From JAVDCA01 sp963819385 (GTDB lineage: Bacteria; Pseudomonadota; Alphaproteobacteria; Rhizobiales; Xanthobacteraceae): a DNA stretch of 64,000 nucleotides. The stretch is taken from positions 1,426,001 to 1,490,000 of the forward strand of contig CAWFVV010000006.1 in NCBI GenBank assembly GCA_963819385.1, in the 5' to 3' direction. Below, piece by piece: positions 51,536 to 59,733 of this stretch (position 1 is its first letter; the number at the start of each line of letters is the position of its first letter). A program made the position numbers and the translations under genes. The notes under the pieces were generated by a model. It made no database searches and had not been told where the DNA came from. It saw only the letters and a list, made by a program, of their open reading frames with translations.

Positions 51536-52585
51536 TCACGCGGCCGGCGCCACGGCCGCGGGCATGTCGCGGCCCGCGCGCTCGCCCGCCTGCAGCCGCT
51601 GCAGGTGGCCGATGAACTGGCGCGCGCTGTTCTCCCACGAATAGTTGAGCGCGAACGCGCGGCAGGTCTCGCGCTTGAGCTCGAGCGCCGCGAGGCAGGC
51701 GGCGCGCAGGTCCTCGCTCAGCACGCCGACGGGATGATCGGCGATCACGTCCTTCGGGCCGGTCACCGGGAACGCGGCGATCGGCAGGCCGCTCGCCAGC
51801 GCCTCGAGCTGGACCACGCCGAACGTGTCGGTGCGGCTCGGAAAGACGAACACGTCCGCCGCCGCGACATGCGCCGCGAGCGTGCCGTTCTCGATCTGCC
51901 CGAGGAACTTCGCGTCGGGAAACTTGCGCTTGAGCTCCGCCTCGCACGGGCCCGTGCCGATGACCATCTTGGTGCCCGGCAGATCGAGCGAGAGGAACGC
52001 CTCGAGGTTCTTCTCCACCGCGACACGGCCGACGCAGACGAAGATCGGGCGCGGAAACGGCAGATCGATCGCGCGGTCGGGCCGAAACAGATTCGTGTCG
52101 ACGCCGCGCGTCCACATGCCGATCCGCTCGAAGCCGCGCGCCTTGAGCTCCGCCATCAGCGACGGCGTCGCCACCATGGTGACGGCGCCGGAATTGTGGA
52201 AGCGGCGCAGCGCCGCGTAGATCCAGCTTTCCGGGATCGGCGCGCGCGCCGAGATGTATTCGGGAAAGCGCGTCGTATAGCTCGTCGTGAACGGCAGCCC
52301 GCGCCGCACGCAATAGGCGCGCACCGCGTGGCCGATCGGCCCTTCGGTCGCGATATGGATGGCGTCGGGCGCGTGCTGCTCGATGCGGCGCGCGATCGTG
52401 CCGCGGCCCGGCAGCGCCAGCCGCAGGCCCGGATAGGTCGGCAGCGGGAACGTGCGGAATCCGTCAGGCGAGAGGAACTCGATGTCGACGCCCAGTCCCT
52501 TCGCGGTGCGCGCCAGCGAGGTCAGGGTCCGGACCACCCCGTTGACCTGGGGGTGCCAAGCATCCGTCGCAATCAGAACCCGCAT
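51536..52585 (-). CDS. GT4-family glycosyltransferase, second Agt-like copy
   Basis: 349 residues. N-terminus MRVLIATDAWHPQVNGVVRT, then IHIATEGPIGHAVRAYC, SYTTRFPEYISARAPIPESW, VATPSLMAELKARGFERIG, CVGRVAVEKNLEAFLSLDLP, and SRTDTFGVVQLEALASGLP at the nucleotide-sugar site. Most blocks align directly with the gene at 6294-7379, so the two are paralogues. A CTGTCAC sequence lies about 80 bases upstream of the start. It sits between the PmtA-like and hpnN genes. The product is probably a glycolipid; the sugar is not determined. Confidence 0.85.
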   Translation of the reverse strand: MRVLIATDAWHPQVNGVVRTLTSLARTAKGLGVDIEFLSPDGFRTFPLPTYPGLRLALPGRGTIARRIEQHAPDAIHIATEGPIGHAVRAYCVRRGLPFTTSYTTRFPEYISARAPIPESWIYAALRRFHNSGAVTMVATPSLMAELKARGFERIGMWTRGVDTNLFRPDRAIDLPFPRPIFVCVGRVAVEKNLEAFLSLDLPGTKMVIGTGPCEAELKRKFPDAKFLGQIENGTLAAHVAAADVFVFPSRTDTFGVVQLEALASGLPIAAFPVTGPKDVIADHPVGVLSEDLRAACLAALELKRETCRAFALNYSWENSARQFIGHLQRLQAGERAGRDMPAAVAPAA

Positions 52586-52722
52586 CGCGTTCGTCTCGAG
52601 CCCGTGCTTTCGCCTGTTGTCGAATCGCCGGATGACAACGTTGCGACTTCATGTCTCATTTGTGTGACAGTTTTGCTGTGGGCGTCGGGCGCGACACAGT
52701 ACTTACGCGCGAAAGCGGACGC

Positions 52723-52876
52723 GTAGGATGGGTAGAGGGCGAAGCCCGAAACCCATCATCTATGAGGTGGCCGTAAAGCGATGGGTTTCGCGGAGCCTGT
52801 CCTTGGGCTTGCCGAAGGCAAGACCCGAGGGCTCAACCCATCCTACGCACTATGCTACGCTCAACCCACCCTACGC
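52723..52876. repeat. Composite palindrome GTAGGATGGGTAGAG...CCCATCCTAC
   Basis: GTAGGATGGG and AAACCCATC, GATGGGTTTCG and CAACCCATCCTACGC occur as alternating inverted arms, ending CAACCCACCCTACGC. It overlaps the last codons of hpnN by six bases. Confidence 0.75.
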
Positions 52877-55498
52877 GCGCTGCGCGGCGTCCGGCTTCGG
52901 CGGCGGCGGATCGCCGACCTTCTTGCGCGGCTCGCCCATGAGCGCGGGTTGAAACAGCACCGCCGAGGTGAGCGTGCAGGCGAGCGAGAGCGCGAGCAGC
53001 TTGCCCATGCTCGACGTGCCGGGATGCGCCGAGAGCCACAGGCTGCCGAACGCGGTCGCGGTGAGCAGCGCGCTGAAGAACACCGCGCGGGTGAGCGCCG
53101 ATTGCAAGAAGTCCGTCTGCCCGCGCCGCCACGCCAGGATATAATAGATCTTGAACGCGACGCCGACGCCGAGCAGCACCGGCAGCGCGATGATGTTGGC
53201 ATAGTTGAGCGCGAAGCCTGAGAGCGCGCAGATCTCCAGCGTCGCCGCCGCCGCGACGATCAGCGGAATGAGCGTGAGCAGCACGTCGCCGAACCGGCGC
53301 AGCACGATCCACAACAGCAGCGCGATCGAGACGAGCGCGACCGCGGCCGCCTCCTCGAACGAGCGCACGATGGTGTCGCCCCACTCGAAGGTGGAGATAC
53401 CCTGCCCGGTCGCGGTCGGCGCGGCGGCGAGCACGGCGCGCGCGAAGCGGCGCATCACCTGGTCGTCGTTGCTGTCGCCCTTCGGCACGATCTCGACGCG
53501 GGCGCGGTTGCCGCTCGCGACCCAGTTCTCGGTCAGCGACGCCGGCAGGTTCGCACGCGTCACCGGCTCCGCTTTAAATCCCTCGCGCAGGTCGGCGAGA
53601 TCGACCTTCAGCGGCACCACGAAGGCGTCCTGCACGGCCGTGCGGTGCGCTGCGTCGGAGTTGGCGAGCTTGTCGAGCGCGTCGGCGAGCCGGCGTGCCG
53701 CGTCGGCGCCGGCGCCCTTGGCGTCACCCGCGGTCTGGCGCAGCAGCACCGCGCCGTTGCGCAGCGCCGCCACGTTCTCGGCATCGTTCGGCGCCGGCTT
53801 CACGCCGCGCTCGAGCGCCGCGCGTAGCGCGGTCGCGGCCTTGCGGATGATCTCGAGCTTGCGCTCCTGGTCGGTCGGTACGAAGCTGTCGATGGTGCGG
53901 GTCTGCCCCACCTCGGGCAGCGTCGCGAGGCGCTTGGCGACCTTGTCGGCCTCCTCGGGCGAAAGATCCAGCACCTGCGCGGCATTCACGGCGTTGGACG
54001 GATCCTTGCTCAGCTCGCGCACGGTCGCGATCGATTCCGAGCGCGCATCGCGCAGGTGCAGCGGATCGAAATCGAACTGCAGCTTGGCGAGCGCCGGCAG
54101 GCCGATCAGGCTCAGCGCCGCCGTGAGCCCGATGATCAGGTAGCGGTGCCGCTTGAGCCAATTGTCGACCGGCGCGAGCGCGGGCAGCCGCAGCGACCGC
54201 GGCTCCTCGGGCGGCGGCATGACGGCAAGCAGCGCCGGCAGCAACGTGAGGCTCGCCAGGAACGCCACCACCATGCCGGCGCCCGCGATGGTGCCGAGTT
54301 GGGCGAGGCCCGAATAGGGTGTCGGCAGGAACGACAGGAAGCCGGCCGCCGCGGCGCCGGCCGCGAGCGTTAACGGCGCGCCCACCCGGTCGGCCGATTG
54401 GGCGAGCGCGGCGTGGAGATCGCCGCTCGCGTGCCGTTCGGCGCGGTAGCGCACCGTGAACTGGATGGCGAAATCGGCGCCCAGGCCGAGAAACAGCACC
54501 GCGAAGGCGACCGAGATCGGATTGAGCGCGCCGAACATCAGGAGCCCGATCGAGGCCGTGACCACGAGGCCGACGAACAGCGTGATGCACACCGCGACCA
54601 CGAGGCGCACCGAGCGCAGCGCGAGCCACAGGATCGCGATGATGATCAGGCCCGTGATGATGCTGTTGAGGAGGACGCCCTCGCTGGCGCTTGCGAGCTC
54701 CTCGTCGGCGATCGGCGCCGGGCCGGTGATGCGCACGCGCGCGCCGTCGACGGTCGCGAGCTTGAGGTTGGCCGCCGAGGCGCGGATCGCGGCGATCCCC
54801 TTGGCGGCGGGCTCGAGCTCGTCCGCTTTGAGATAAGGCATGACCGCGATGAAGCGGCGCAGCGTCGAGGGCTCGACGGTGCCGCCCGCGAGCAGCGCCT
54901 TCCAGGAAAAATCCGCCGGCTGGTTGGCCTCGATCTTCTCGATCGGCGCCGCCGCCTGCTCGAGCGTATGCGCCATGGCGTCGAGCGGAATCTCCTGCTG
55001 CTGCACGCCCATGAGCGAGAAGGAAAGCGCCTGCACGAGGCCGCGCAGGCTCGGGTCGCTCGCGAGCGCGCCGATCAGCGGACCCGCGCGGGTGAGCTGC
55101 TCGGTCATCCCGGCGAGCCGGTCGGGCGGCGCGTAGAGGAGGCCGTTGCGGCGGAAGAATTCGTCGCCGCCCTGGATCGCGACCGAGCGGAAGAGGTCGG
55201 TGCGCTTGGCAAGATCCTGGGCGAGCACCTGCGCGGCCGCGTCGGTCTTCTCCGGCGTCGGTCCGTCGACCACGACGAGAACGAGCTGCAGGCTCTGCGG
55301 GAATTCGTTGTGGTAGTTGATCTCGCGCTGACGCCAGTCGAGGTGCGGCGACATCAGGTCGTCGATATTGGCGTTGATCGCGTAGTCGCGCACGGTGTGG
55401 ACCGTCGTGCCGATCGCGAGCAAGAGCCCGACGAGGATCACGCTCCAGGAATGCCGCGCGCAGAAGCCGACGACCCGGACGATCGATCGCGTCAACAT
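52871..55498 (-). CDS. hpnN: Hopanoid-associated RND/MMPL transporter HpnN
   Basis: 875 residues, the size of HpnN, which moves hopanoids from inner to outer membrane in Rhodopseudomonas. Two MMPL halves each have a large periplasmic loop and five to six helices. The N-terminus FCARHSWSVILVGLLLAIGT, YAINANIDDLMSPHLDWRQR and the FLGLGADFAIQFTVRYRAER signature of the first MMPL domain are diagnostic, with VLLGVGVAFKIYYILAWRRG in the second. No squalene-hopene cyclase is in the window. The last gene of the lipid group before a REP element. Confidence 0.9.
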   Translation of the reverse strand: MLTRSIVRVVGFCARHSWSVILVGLLLAIGTTVHTVRDYAINANIDDLMSPHLDWRQREINYHNEFPQSLQLVLVVVDGPTPEKTDAAAQVLAQDLAKRTDLFRSVAIQGGDEFFRRNGLLYAPPDRLAGMTEQLTRAGPLIGALASDPSLRGLVQALSFSLMGVQQQEIPLDAMAHTLEQAAAPIEKIEANQPADFSWKALLAGGTVEPSTLRRFIAVMPYLKADELEPAAKGIAAIRASAANLKLATVDGARVRITGPAPIADEELASASEGVLLNSIITGLIIIAILWLALRSVRLVVAVCITLFVGLVVTASIGLLMFGALNPISVAFAVLFLGLGADFAIQFTVRYRAERHASGDLHAALAQSADRVGAPLTLAAGAAAAGFLSFLPTPYSGLAQLGTIAGAGMVVAFLASLTLLPALLAVMPPPEEPRSLRLPALAPVDNWLKRHRYLIIGLTAALSLIGLPALAKLQFDFDPLHLRDARSESIATVRELSKDPSNAVNAAQVLDLSPEEADKVAKRLATLPEVGQTRTIDSFVPTDQERKLEIIRKAATALRAALERGVKPAPNDAENVAALRNGAVLLRQTAGDAKGAGADAARRLADALDKLANSDAAHRTAVQDAFVVPLKVDLADLREGFKAEPVTRANLPASLTENWVASGNRARVEIVPKGDSNDDQVMRRFARAVLAAAPTATGQGISTFEWGDTIVRSFEEAAAVALVSIALLLWIVLRRFGDVLLTLIPLIVAAAATLEICALSGFALNYANIIALPVLLGVGVAFKIYYILAWRRGQTDFLQSALTRAVFFSALLTATAFGSLWLSAHPGTSSMGKLLALSLACTLTSAVLFQPALMGEPRKKVGDPPPPKPDAAQRA

Positions 55499-55691
55499 TC
55501 TGGGCCCTCATCGCCGGCAAACGGTTGCGACATCGGGATGCGGATTTCGGAAAACATCATGGTACGACAATAATCTAAAGCGTCATGACGGGGCGAAAAA
55601 AAGACCTCCCGATGGCGGGACCAGAGCGCGCACCCGGCCGCCCTATTAGACCTTAACGCGGTACGGGCCATCCGGTTTCCCCGATCCTTCG

Positions 55692-55842
55692 CACGGCGCC
55701 AGCGCTCCCTCTCCCCGCTCTTACGGGGAAAGGGTTGGGGTGAGGGGCGCTGAGTCTTAGCAAGACATGTCGTTGGAGTGACTCGTGGAGACGCCCCCTC
55801 ACCCCGACCCTCTCCCCGCGCGCGGGGAGAGGGAGCCCGACG
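55692..55842. repeat. REP-like element CTCCCTCTCCCCGC, uninterrupted copy
   Basis: CTCCCTCTCCCCGCTCTTAC pairs with the terminal CGCGGGGAGAGGGAG; the centre CGCCCCCTCACCCCGACCCT matches that at 45001-45220. It fills most of the 55499-55854 gap, in which no gene is seen. Confidence 0.85.
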
Positions 55843-55854
55843 TCACTGCTCACC

Positions 55855-56652
55855 TCACCCGCGCCGCCGGCCGGAGAATTTCGCCGGGCGCTTCTCCACG
55901 AAGGCACGCACGCCTTCGGCGTAGTCGGGCGAAAACCCCGCCTCGCGTTGCAGGTCGCGCTCGAGATCAAGCTGAGTGTCGAGATCGTTGGTCTCGGCCG
56001 CGTCGAGCGCGCGCTTGATCAGGCCGAGCGCAGCAGTCGGGCCGGCCGCGAGCTGCGCGCACAGGACTTCGGCCTCCGGCATGAGGCGCGCGTCGTCGAC
56101 CGCCTTCCAGATCAGGCCCCATTGCTGCGCGGTCTCGGCGGCCAGCGGCTCGGCCGTGAGCGCGAGCGCACGGGCGCGCGCCATGCCGATGAGGCGCGGC
56201 AGCAGCCAGCTTGCGCCCGCATCGGGCACGACGCCGATCTTGGCAAACGCCTGGATGAACCGCGCCGAGCGCGCCGCCAGCACGATGTCGCAGTGAAGCG
56301 CGACGCTCCCGCCCGCGCCCGCCGCGGTCCCGTTGACCGCCGCGACCGTCGGAAACGGCAGCGCGCGCAGCCGGCGCACCAGCGGGTTGTAGAGCTTGTC
56401 GAGCGACTGCCCGAGGTCGCGCGGCGTCGCGCCCGGGAGCCGGTCGCTCAGGTCCTGACCCGACGAGAAGGCGCGCCCGGCACCGGTGAGGAGCAGCGCG
56501 CGGCAGTCGGGATCGCCCTCGGCGTCGGCGAGCGCGGCCGCGAGCGCATGGTGCATCTCCTCATTGAAGGCATTGAGGCGGTGCGGCCGGTTGAGCGTGA
56601 CGACGCGATAATCCGCACGGCGGTCGACGAGAACGGATGGCTGGTCGGTCAT
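55855..56652 (-). CDS. Enoyl-CoA hydratase/isomerase, PaaG-like
   Basis: 265 residues of the crotonase fold. LTGAGRAFSSGQDLSDR and NGTAAGAGGSVALHCDIVLA form the CoA pocket and oxyanion hole; AFAKIGVVPDAGASWLLPRL is typical of PaaG, which isomerises epoxyphenylacetyl-CoA. The aspartate in VVPDAG is consistent with isomerase rather than hydratase activity. No other paa genes are present, so a role in another acyl-CoA path is possible. Confidence 0.85.
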   Translation of the reverse strand: MTDQPSVLVDRRADYRVVTLNRPHRLNAFNEEMHHALAAALADAEGDPDCRALLLTGAGRAFSSGQDLSDRLPGATPRDLGQSLDKLYNPLVRRLRALPFPTVAAVNGTAAGAGGSVALHCDIVLAARSARFIQAFAKIGVVPDAGASWLLPRLIGMARARALALTAEPLAAETAQQWGLIWKAVDDARLMPEAEVLCAQLAAGPTAALGLIKRALDAAETNDLDTQLDLERDLQREAGFSPDYAEGVRAFVEKRPAKFSGRRRG

Positions 56653-56822
56653 GCGGCCCTCCCGGCGAGAAATACGTGCCTGAACACGAGGATTTTATGA
56701 GCGCTCAGCCCTCGTGACGGCAACTGGCGCAATTGGGTCCTTGGCGAATGCCGTCCGGAGACCGATATTATGCCAGGAATCTTCGTATCCTCGCTCGTAT
56801 CCTCGTTCGCACGGAGCAGGCC

Positions 56823-57238
56823 ATGCAGACCTCGACGCAGACCAAGCAATATCCGGTGACCCACACGGACGCGGAGTGGCGCAAGCTGCTCTCCCCCGAG
56901 CAGTACGCGGTGATGCGCGAGCACGGCACCGAGCGGCCGGGAAGCTGCGCGCTCAACTACGAGAAGCGCGCCGGCACCTTCACGTGCGTGGGCTGCGGCC
57001 AGACGCTGTTCAAATCGAAGACCAAGTTCGAGAGCGGCACCGGCTGGCCGAGCTTCAACGATCCGGAGGCAGGCGCGACCGAAACCACCGATGAACTCGA
57101 GCTACGGCATGGTCCGCACCGAGGTGCATTGCAGCCGCTGCGGCAGCCATCTCGGCCACGTCTTCCCCGACGGCCCGCCGCCGACGCACCAGCGCTACTG
57201 CATCAATGGCGTCGCGATGAATTTCAAGGCAGAGTGAG
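56823..57238 (+). pseudogene. msrB: Peptide-methionine (R)-S-oxide reductase MsrB, frameshifted
   Basis: Reduces methionine R-sulfoxide in proteins. The first frame gives YPVTHTDAEWRKLLSPEQYA, FTCVGCGQTLFKSKTKFESG and GTGWPSFNDPEAGATETTDE, then loses the family; the shifted frame resumes SSYGMVRTEVHCSRCGSHLG, HVFPDGPPPTHQRYCINGVA and a stop at 57238. The zinc cysteines (CVGC, CSRC) and catalytic-cysteine motif RYCINGVA are all present. One surplus base near 57094-57097 explains the break. Length 138 codons fits MsrB. Confidence 0.88.
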
Positions 57239-57256
57239 GCGGGCACAGCGCCTGCT

Positions 57257-57289
57257 CTCCCTCTCCCCGCGTGCGGGGAGAGGGAGCGC
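57257..57289. terminator. Hairpin CTCCCTCTCCCCGC-GT-GCGGGGAGAGGGAG
   Basis: A near-perfect 14-bp stem with a 2-base loop about 20 bases past the msrB stop. It is a half copy of the CTCCCTCTCCCCGC REP type and probably ends the transcript; no T run follows. Confidence 0.6.
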
Positions 57290-57328
57290 GAACTCAGAGC
57301 GCGGAGCGGGAGCGCCAGTTCACCCCAC

Positions 57329-57655
57329 CTATCTCCTCTCCCCCTCCGCGCCGAACATCTCATCTATATCCTTGCGCCGATCGAGCACGCGCAGGATCTC
57401 GGCGCCCTGCTCGGGCCCCACCCGGTAGAACACGGTGAGCGGCCCGGCCGCGATCGCGCGCAGGCCGGGGCGGACCTCGTCGCGCGCGCGGCCCGCGAAC
57501 GGGCGCGCCTCGAGGGTGCGGCACGCGATGCCGACGTCGCGCGCGGCCTTGTCGGCCGTGAGACGGCCGGCGATCTTCACATAGTGGTTCCAGGTGGCGA
57601 CGAGATCAGCGAGCGCGACCGGCGACCACACGGGCGGCCGGCTATGCGGGGCCAT
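57329..57655 (-). CDS. ParE-type toxin of a type II toxin-antitoxin pair
   Basis: 108 residues. LADLVATWNHYVKIAGRLTA, ARPFAGRARDEVRPGLRAIA and LTVFYRVGPEQGAEILRVLD with the final RKDIDEMF match the RelE/ParE fold in order. ParE toxins poison DNA gyrase. The start overlaps the antitoxin's end by 14 bases, the normal coupled arrangement. A reading starting 54 bases earlier would lie entirely in the antitoxin and is not favoured. Confidence 0.78.
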   Translation of the reverse strand: MAPHSRPPVWSPVALADLVATWNHYVKIAGRLTADKAARDVGIACRTLEARPFAGRARDEVRPGLRAIAAGPLTVFYRVGPEQGAEILRVLDRRKDIDEMFGAEGERR

Positions 57656-57863
57656 GGCGCTCGTTCTGCCGGTGCAGGAAATCCTCGATGTCGAGCATGG
57701 CGCCCGCATCGGTTTCGAACGCGCCGCTGCCTTTGTCGATCTCGGCGCGCAGTTGCAGCAGCCGCTCGATATAGGCCAGCAATTGCCGGCCCATGCGATC
57801 CTGATCGCGCTCAGGCAGGCTCGCGAGGGCCGCGACGGCGAGTTCGACGCTTCTGACGACCAT
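57642..57863 (-). CDS. Putative antitoxin preceding the ParE-type toxin
   Basis: 73 residues from MVVRSVELAVAALASLPERD, with RMGRQLLAYIERLLQLRAEI and a C-terminal acidic helix GAMLDIEDFLHRQNERHG as expected for toxin binding. ParD-like in size and position, though the N-terminal DNA-binding fold is not clear. A reading from 58037 would add 58 residues (including a basic RRVGSALRKILRFAIEEV); start choice is uncertain because no strong ribosome site precedes 57863. Confidence 0.6.
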   Translation of the reverse strand: MVVRSVELAVAALASLPERDQDRMGRQLLAYIERLLQLRAEIDKGSGAFETDAGAMLDIEDFLHRQNERHGPA

Positions 57864-58155
57864 TTCCGATTGATCCACCCGCTCGTCTTTTACCTCTTCG
57901 ATCGCGAAGCGCAAAATTTTTCGCAACGCGGAACCAACGCGGCGAATGCGCGGTTGCCCCGTGGGCAAGGGTGCAGCAAGTGCATGGGGAGATTCCGGTA
58001 ATTTCGTAGGCCGTGAAGGCGCGAAATCGTGGCGCAAGCTGGGCGCAGCCCATGCGTGCCCCCGCTACCGGATGCGCAACAACATGAGCAATCCAAAGCG
58101 TGGTCCGAATCCGTACGAACGGAACACGCTCGGTGACGAGTGGATGGAGTGATCG

Positions 58156-58707
58156 ATGGCTCGCAAGACCGCCGCCCGGCCCGCCGAGACGTTTCCGGCG
58201 CCCGGGAAGCTCGCGATCACGCTGGTGGTCAACGGCGTCACGCACAAGCTCGATGTCGCGCCCTGGACCACGCTGCTCGATGCGCTGCGCGACCATCTCG
58301 ATCTCACCGGCACCAAGAAAGGCTGCGACCACGGCCAGTGCGGCGCCTGCACGGTGCTGGTCGACGGCCGCCGGATCAATTCCTGCCTCGCGCTCGCCGT
58401 CATGAAGGACGGCGCCGAGGTCACCACCATCGAGGGCCTGGCCCGCGGGCCGAACCTGCACGCGCTGCAGCAGGCGTTCATCGAGCACGACGCCTTCCAG
58501 TGCGGCTACTGCACGCCCGGGCAGATCTGCTCGGCCGCCGGCCTGATCGCGGAAGGCCGCGCCCACACGGCCGACGAGATCCGCGAGCTGATGAGCGGCA
58601 ACATTTGCCGTTGCGGCGCCTATCCGAACATCCTGACGGCGATCCAATCCGTGCTCGGATCCGTGCCTGAACCCGCACCTGAGCGCGACGGCGAGGCACA
58701 GCCATGA
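58156..58707 (+). CDS. paoA: Molybdenum hydroxylase, 2Fe-2S subunit (PaoA-like)
   Basis: 183 residues, small subunit of the xanthine dehydrogenase family. The plant-type cluster motif is CDHGQCGACTV near residues 56-66 with a later SCLALA; the second cluster is in FQCGYCTPGQIC and GNICRCGAYPNI. GGAG precedes the ATG. It carries electrons from the molybdenum subunit to the FAD subunit. The TGA overlaps the next start (ATGA). Confidence 0.9.
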   Translation: MARKTAARPAETFPAPGKLAITLVVNGVTHKLDVAPWTTLLDALRDHLDLTGTKKGCDHGQCGACTVLVDGRRINSCLALAVMKDGAEVTTIEGLARGPNLHALQQAFIEHDAFQCGYCTPGQICSAAGLIAEGRAHTADEIRELMSGNICRCGAYPNILTAIQSVLGSVPEPAPERDGEAQP

Positions 58708-59720
58708 ACAATTTCGCGTATTCGCGCGCGAGCGACGTCGACGACGCGGTGCGCCAGATCGCGGCCGAGCCGACCGCGCGCTTCATCGCGGGCGGCACCA
58801 ACCTGATCGACCTCATGAAGGAGGATATCGCGCGCCCGACGCGGCTTATCGACATCTCGCATCTGCCGCTCAGAGACGTCGAGCCGACCGGCGACGGTGG
58901 GCTGCGCATCGGCGCGCTCGTGCCCAACTCCGATCTCGCCTGGCACCCCGAGATCGAGCGCCGCTATCCGCTGCTCGCGAGCGCGATCCTCGCCGGCGCC
59001 TCGCCGCAGTTGCGCAACATGGCCTCGACCGGCGGCAACCTGATGCAGCGCACGCGCTGCTATTACTTCTATGACGTCGCGGCGCCGTGCAACAAGCGCG
59101 AGCCCGGCTCGGGCTGCGGCGCCATGTCGGGCCTCAACCGCATCCACGCCATCCTCGGCACCAGCGAGCACTGCATCGCAACGCATCCGTCCGACATGTG
59201 CGTCGCGCTCGCGGCGCTCGACGCGCGGGTGCGCACGATCAGCCGCGCCGGCGAGCGCACGATCCCGTTCGCCTCGTTCCATCGCCTGCCCGGCGACGCG
59301 CCCGAGCGCGACACCAGCCTGCACGCCGACGAGATCGTCACCGCGGTCGAGCTGCCGCCCAAGGGCTTCGCCGCCAACTACACTTATCTCAAGATCCGCG
59401 ACCGCCTCTCCTACGCGTTCGCGTTGGTCTCGGTCGCGGCGGCGCTCGATATGTCGGGCGACAGCGTGAAGGAGGCGCGGCTCGCGCTCGGCGGCGTCGC
59501 CCACAAGCCGTGGCGCGACCGCGAGGCCGAGGATGCCCTCAAAGGCAAGCCCGCGACCGAGGAAAACTTCGCCCGCGCGGCCGACATCCTGCTGCGCGGG
59601 GCACGCGGGTTCGGCGGCAACGACTTCAAGATCCCACTCGCGCGCCGCACGGTCGTGCGTGCCCTCGACCAGGCGGCGCGCGGCACGCCGCAGTCGCAGA
59701 CCGACAAGCGGATCGCGTGA
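58704..59720 (+). CDS. paoB: Molybdenum hydroxylase, FAD-binding subunit with extra cysteine motif (PaoB-like)
   Basis: 338 residues. FIAGGTNLIDLMKEDIARPT and GASPQLRNMASTGGNLMQRT are the CO-dehydrogenase-flavoprotein FAD motifs. RTRCYYFYDVAAPCNKREPG with GSGCGAMSG contains the additional cysteines that bind a 4Fe-4S cluster in Escherichia coli PaoB, placing this complex with periplasmic/aldehyde oxidoreductases rather than xanthine dehydrogenases proper. Coupled to paoA by ATGA. Confidence 0.9.
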   Translation: MNNFAYSRASDVDDAVRQIAAEPTARFIAGGTNLIDLMKEDIARPTRLIDISHLPLRDVEPTGDGGLRIGALVPNSDLAWHPEIERRYPLLASAILAGASPQLRNMASTGGNLMQRTRCYYFYDVAAPCNKREPGSGCGAMSGLNRIHAILGTSEHCIATHPSDMCVALAALDARVRTISRAGERTIPFASFHRLPGDAPERDTSLHADEIVTAVELPPKGFAANYTYLKIRDRLSYAFALVSVAAALDMSGDSVKEARLALGGVAHKPWRDREAEDALKGKPATEENFARAADILLRGARGFGGNDFKIPLARRTVVRALDQAARGTPQSQTDKRIA

Positions 59721-59733
59721 GGCGCGGCGGACC

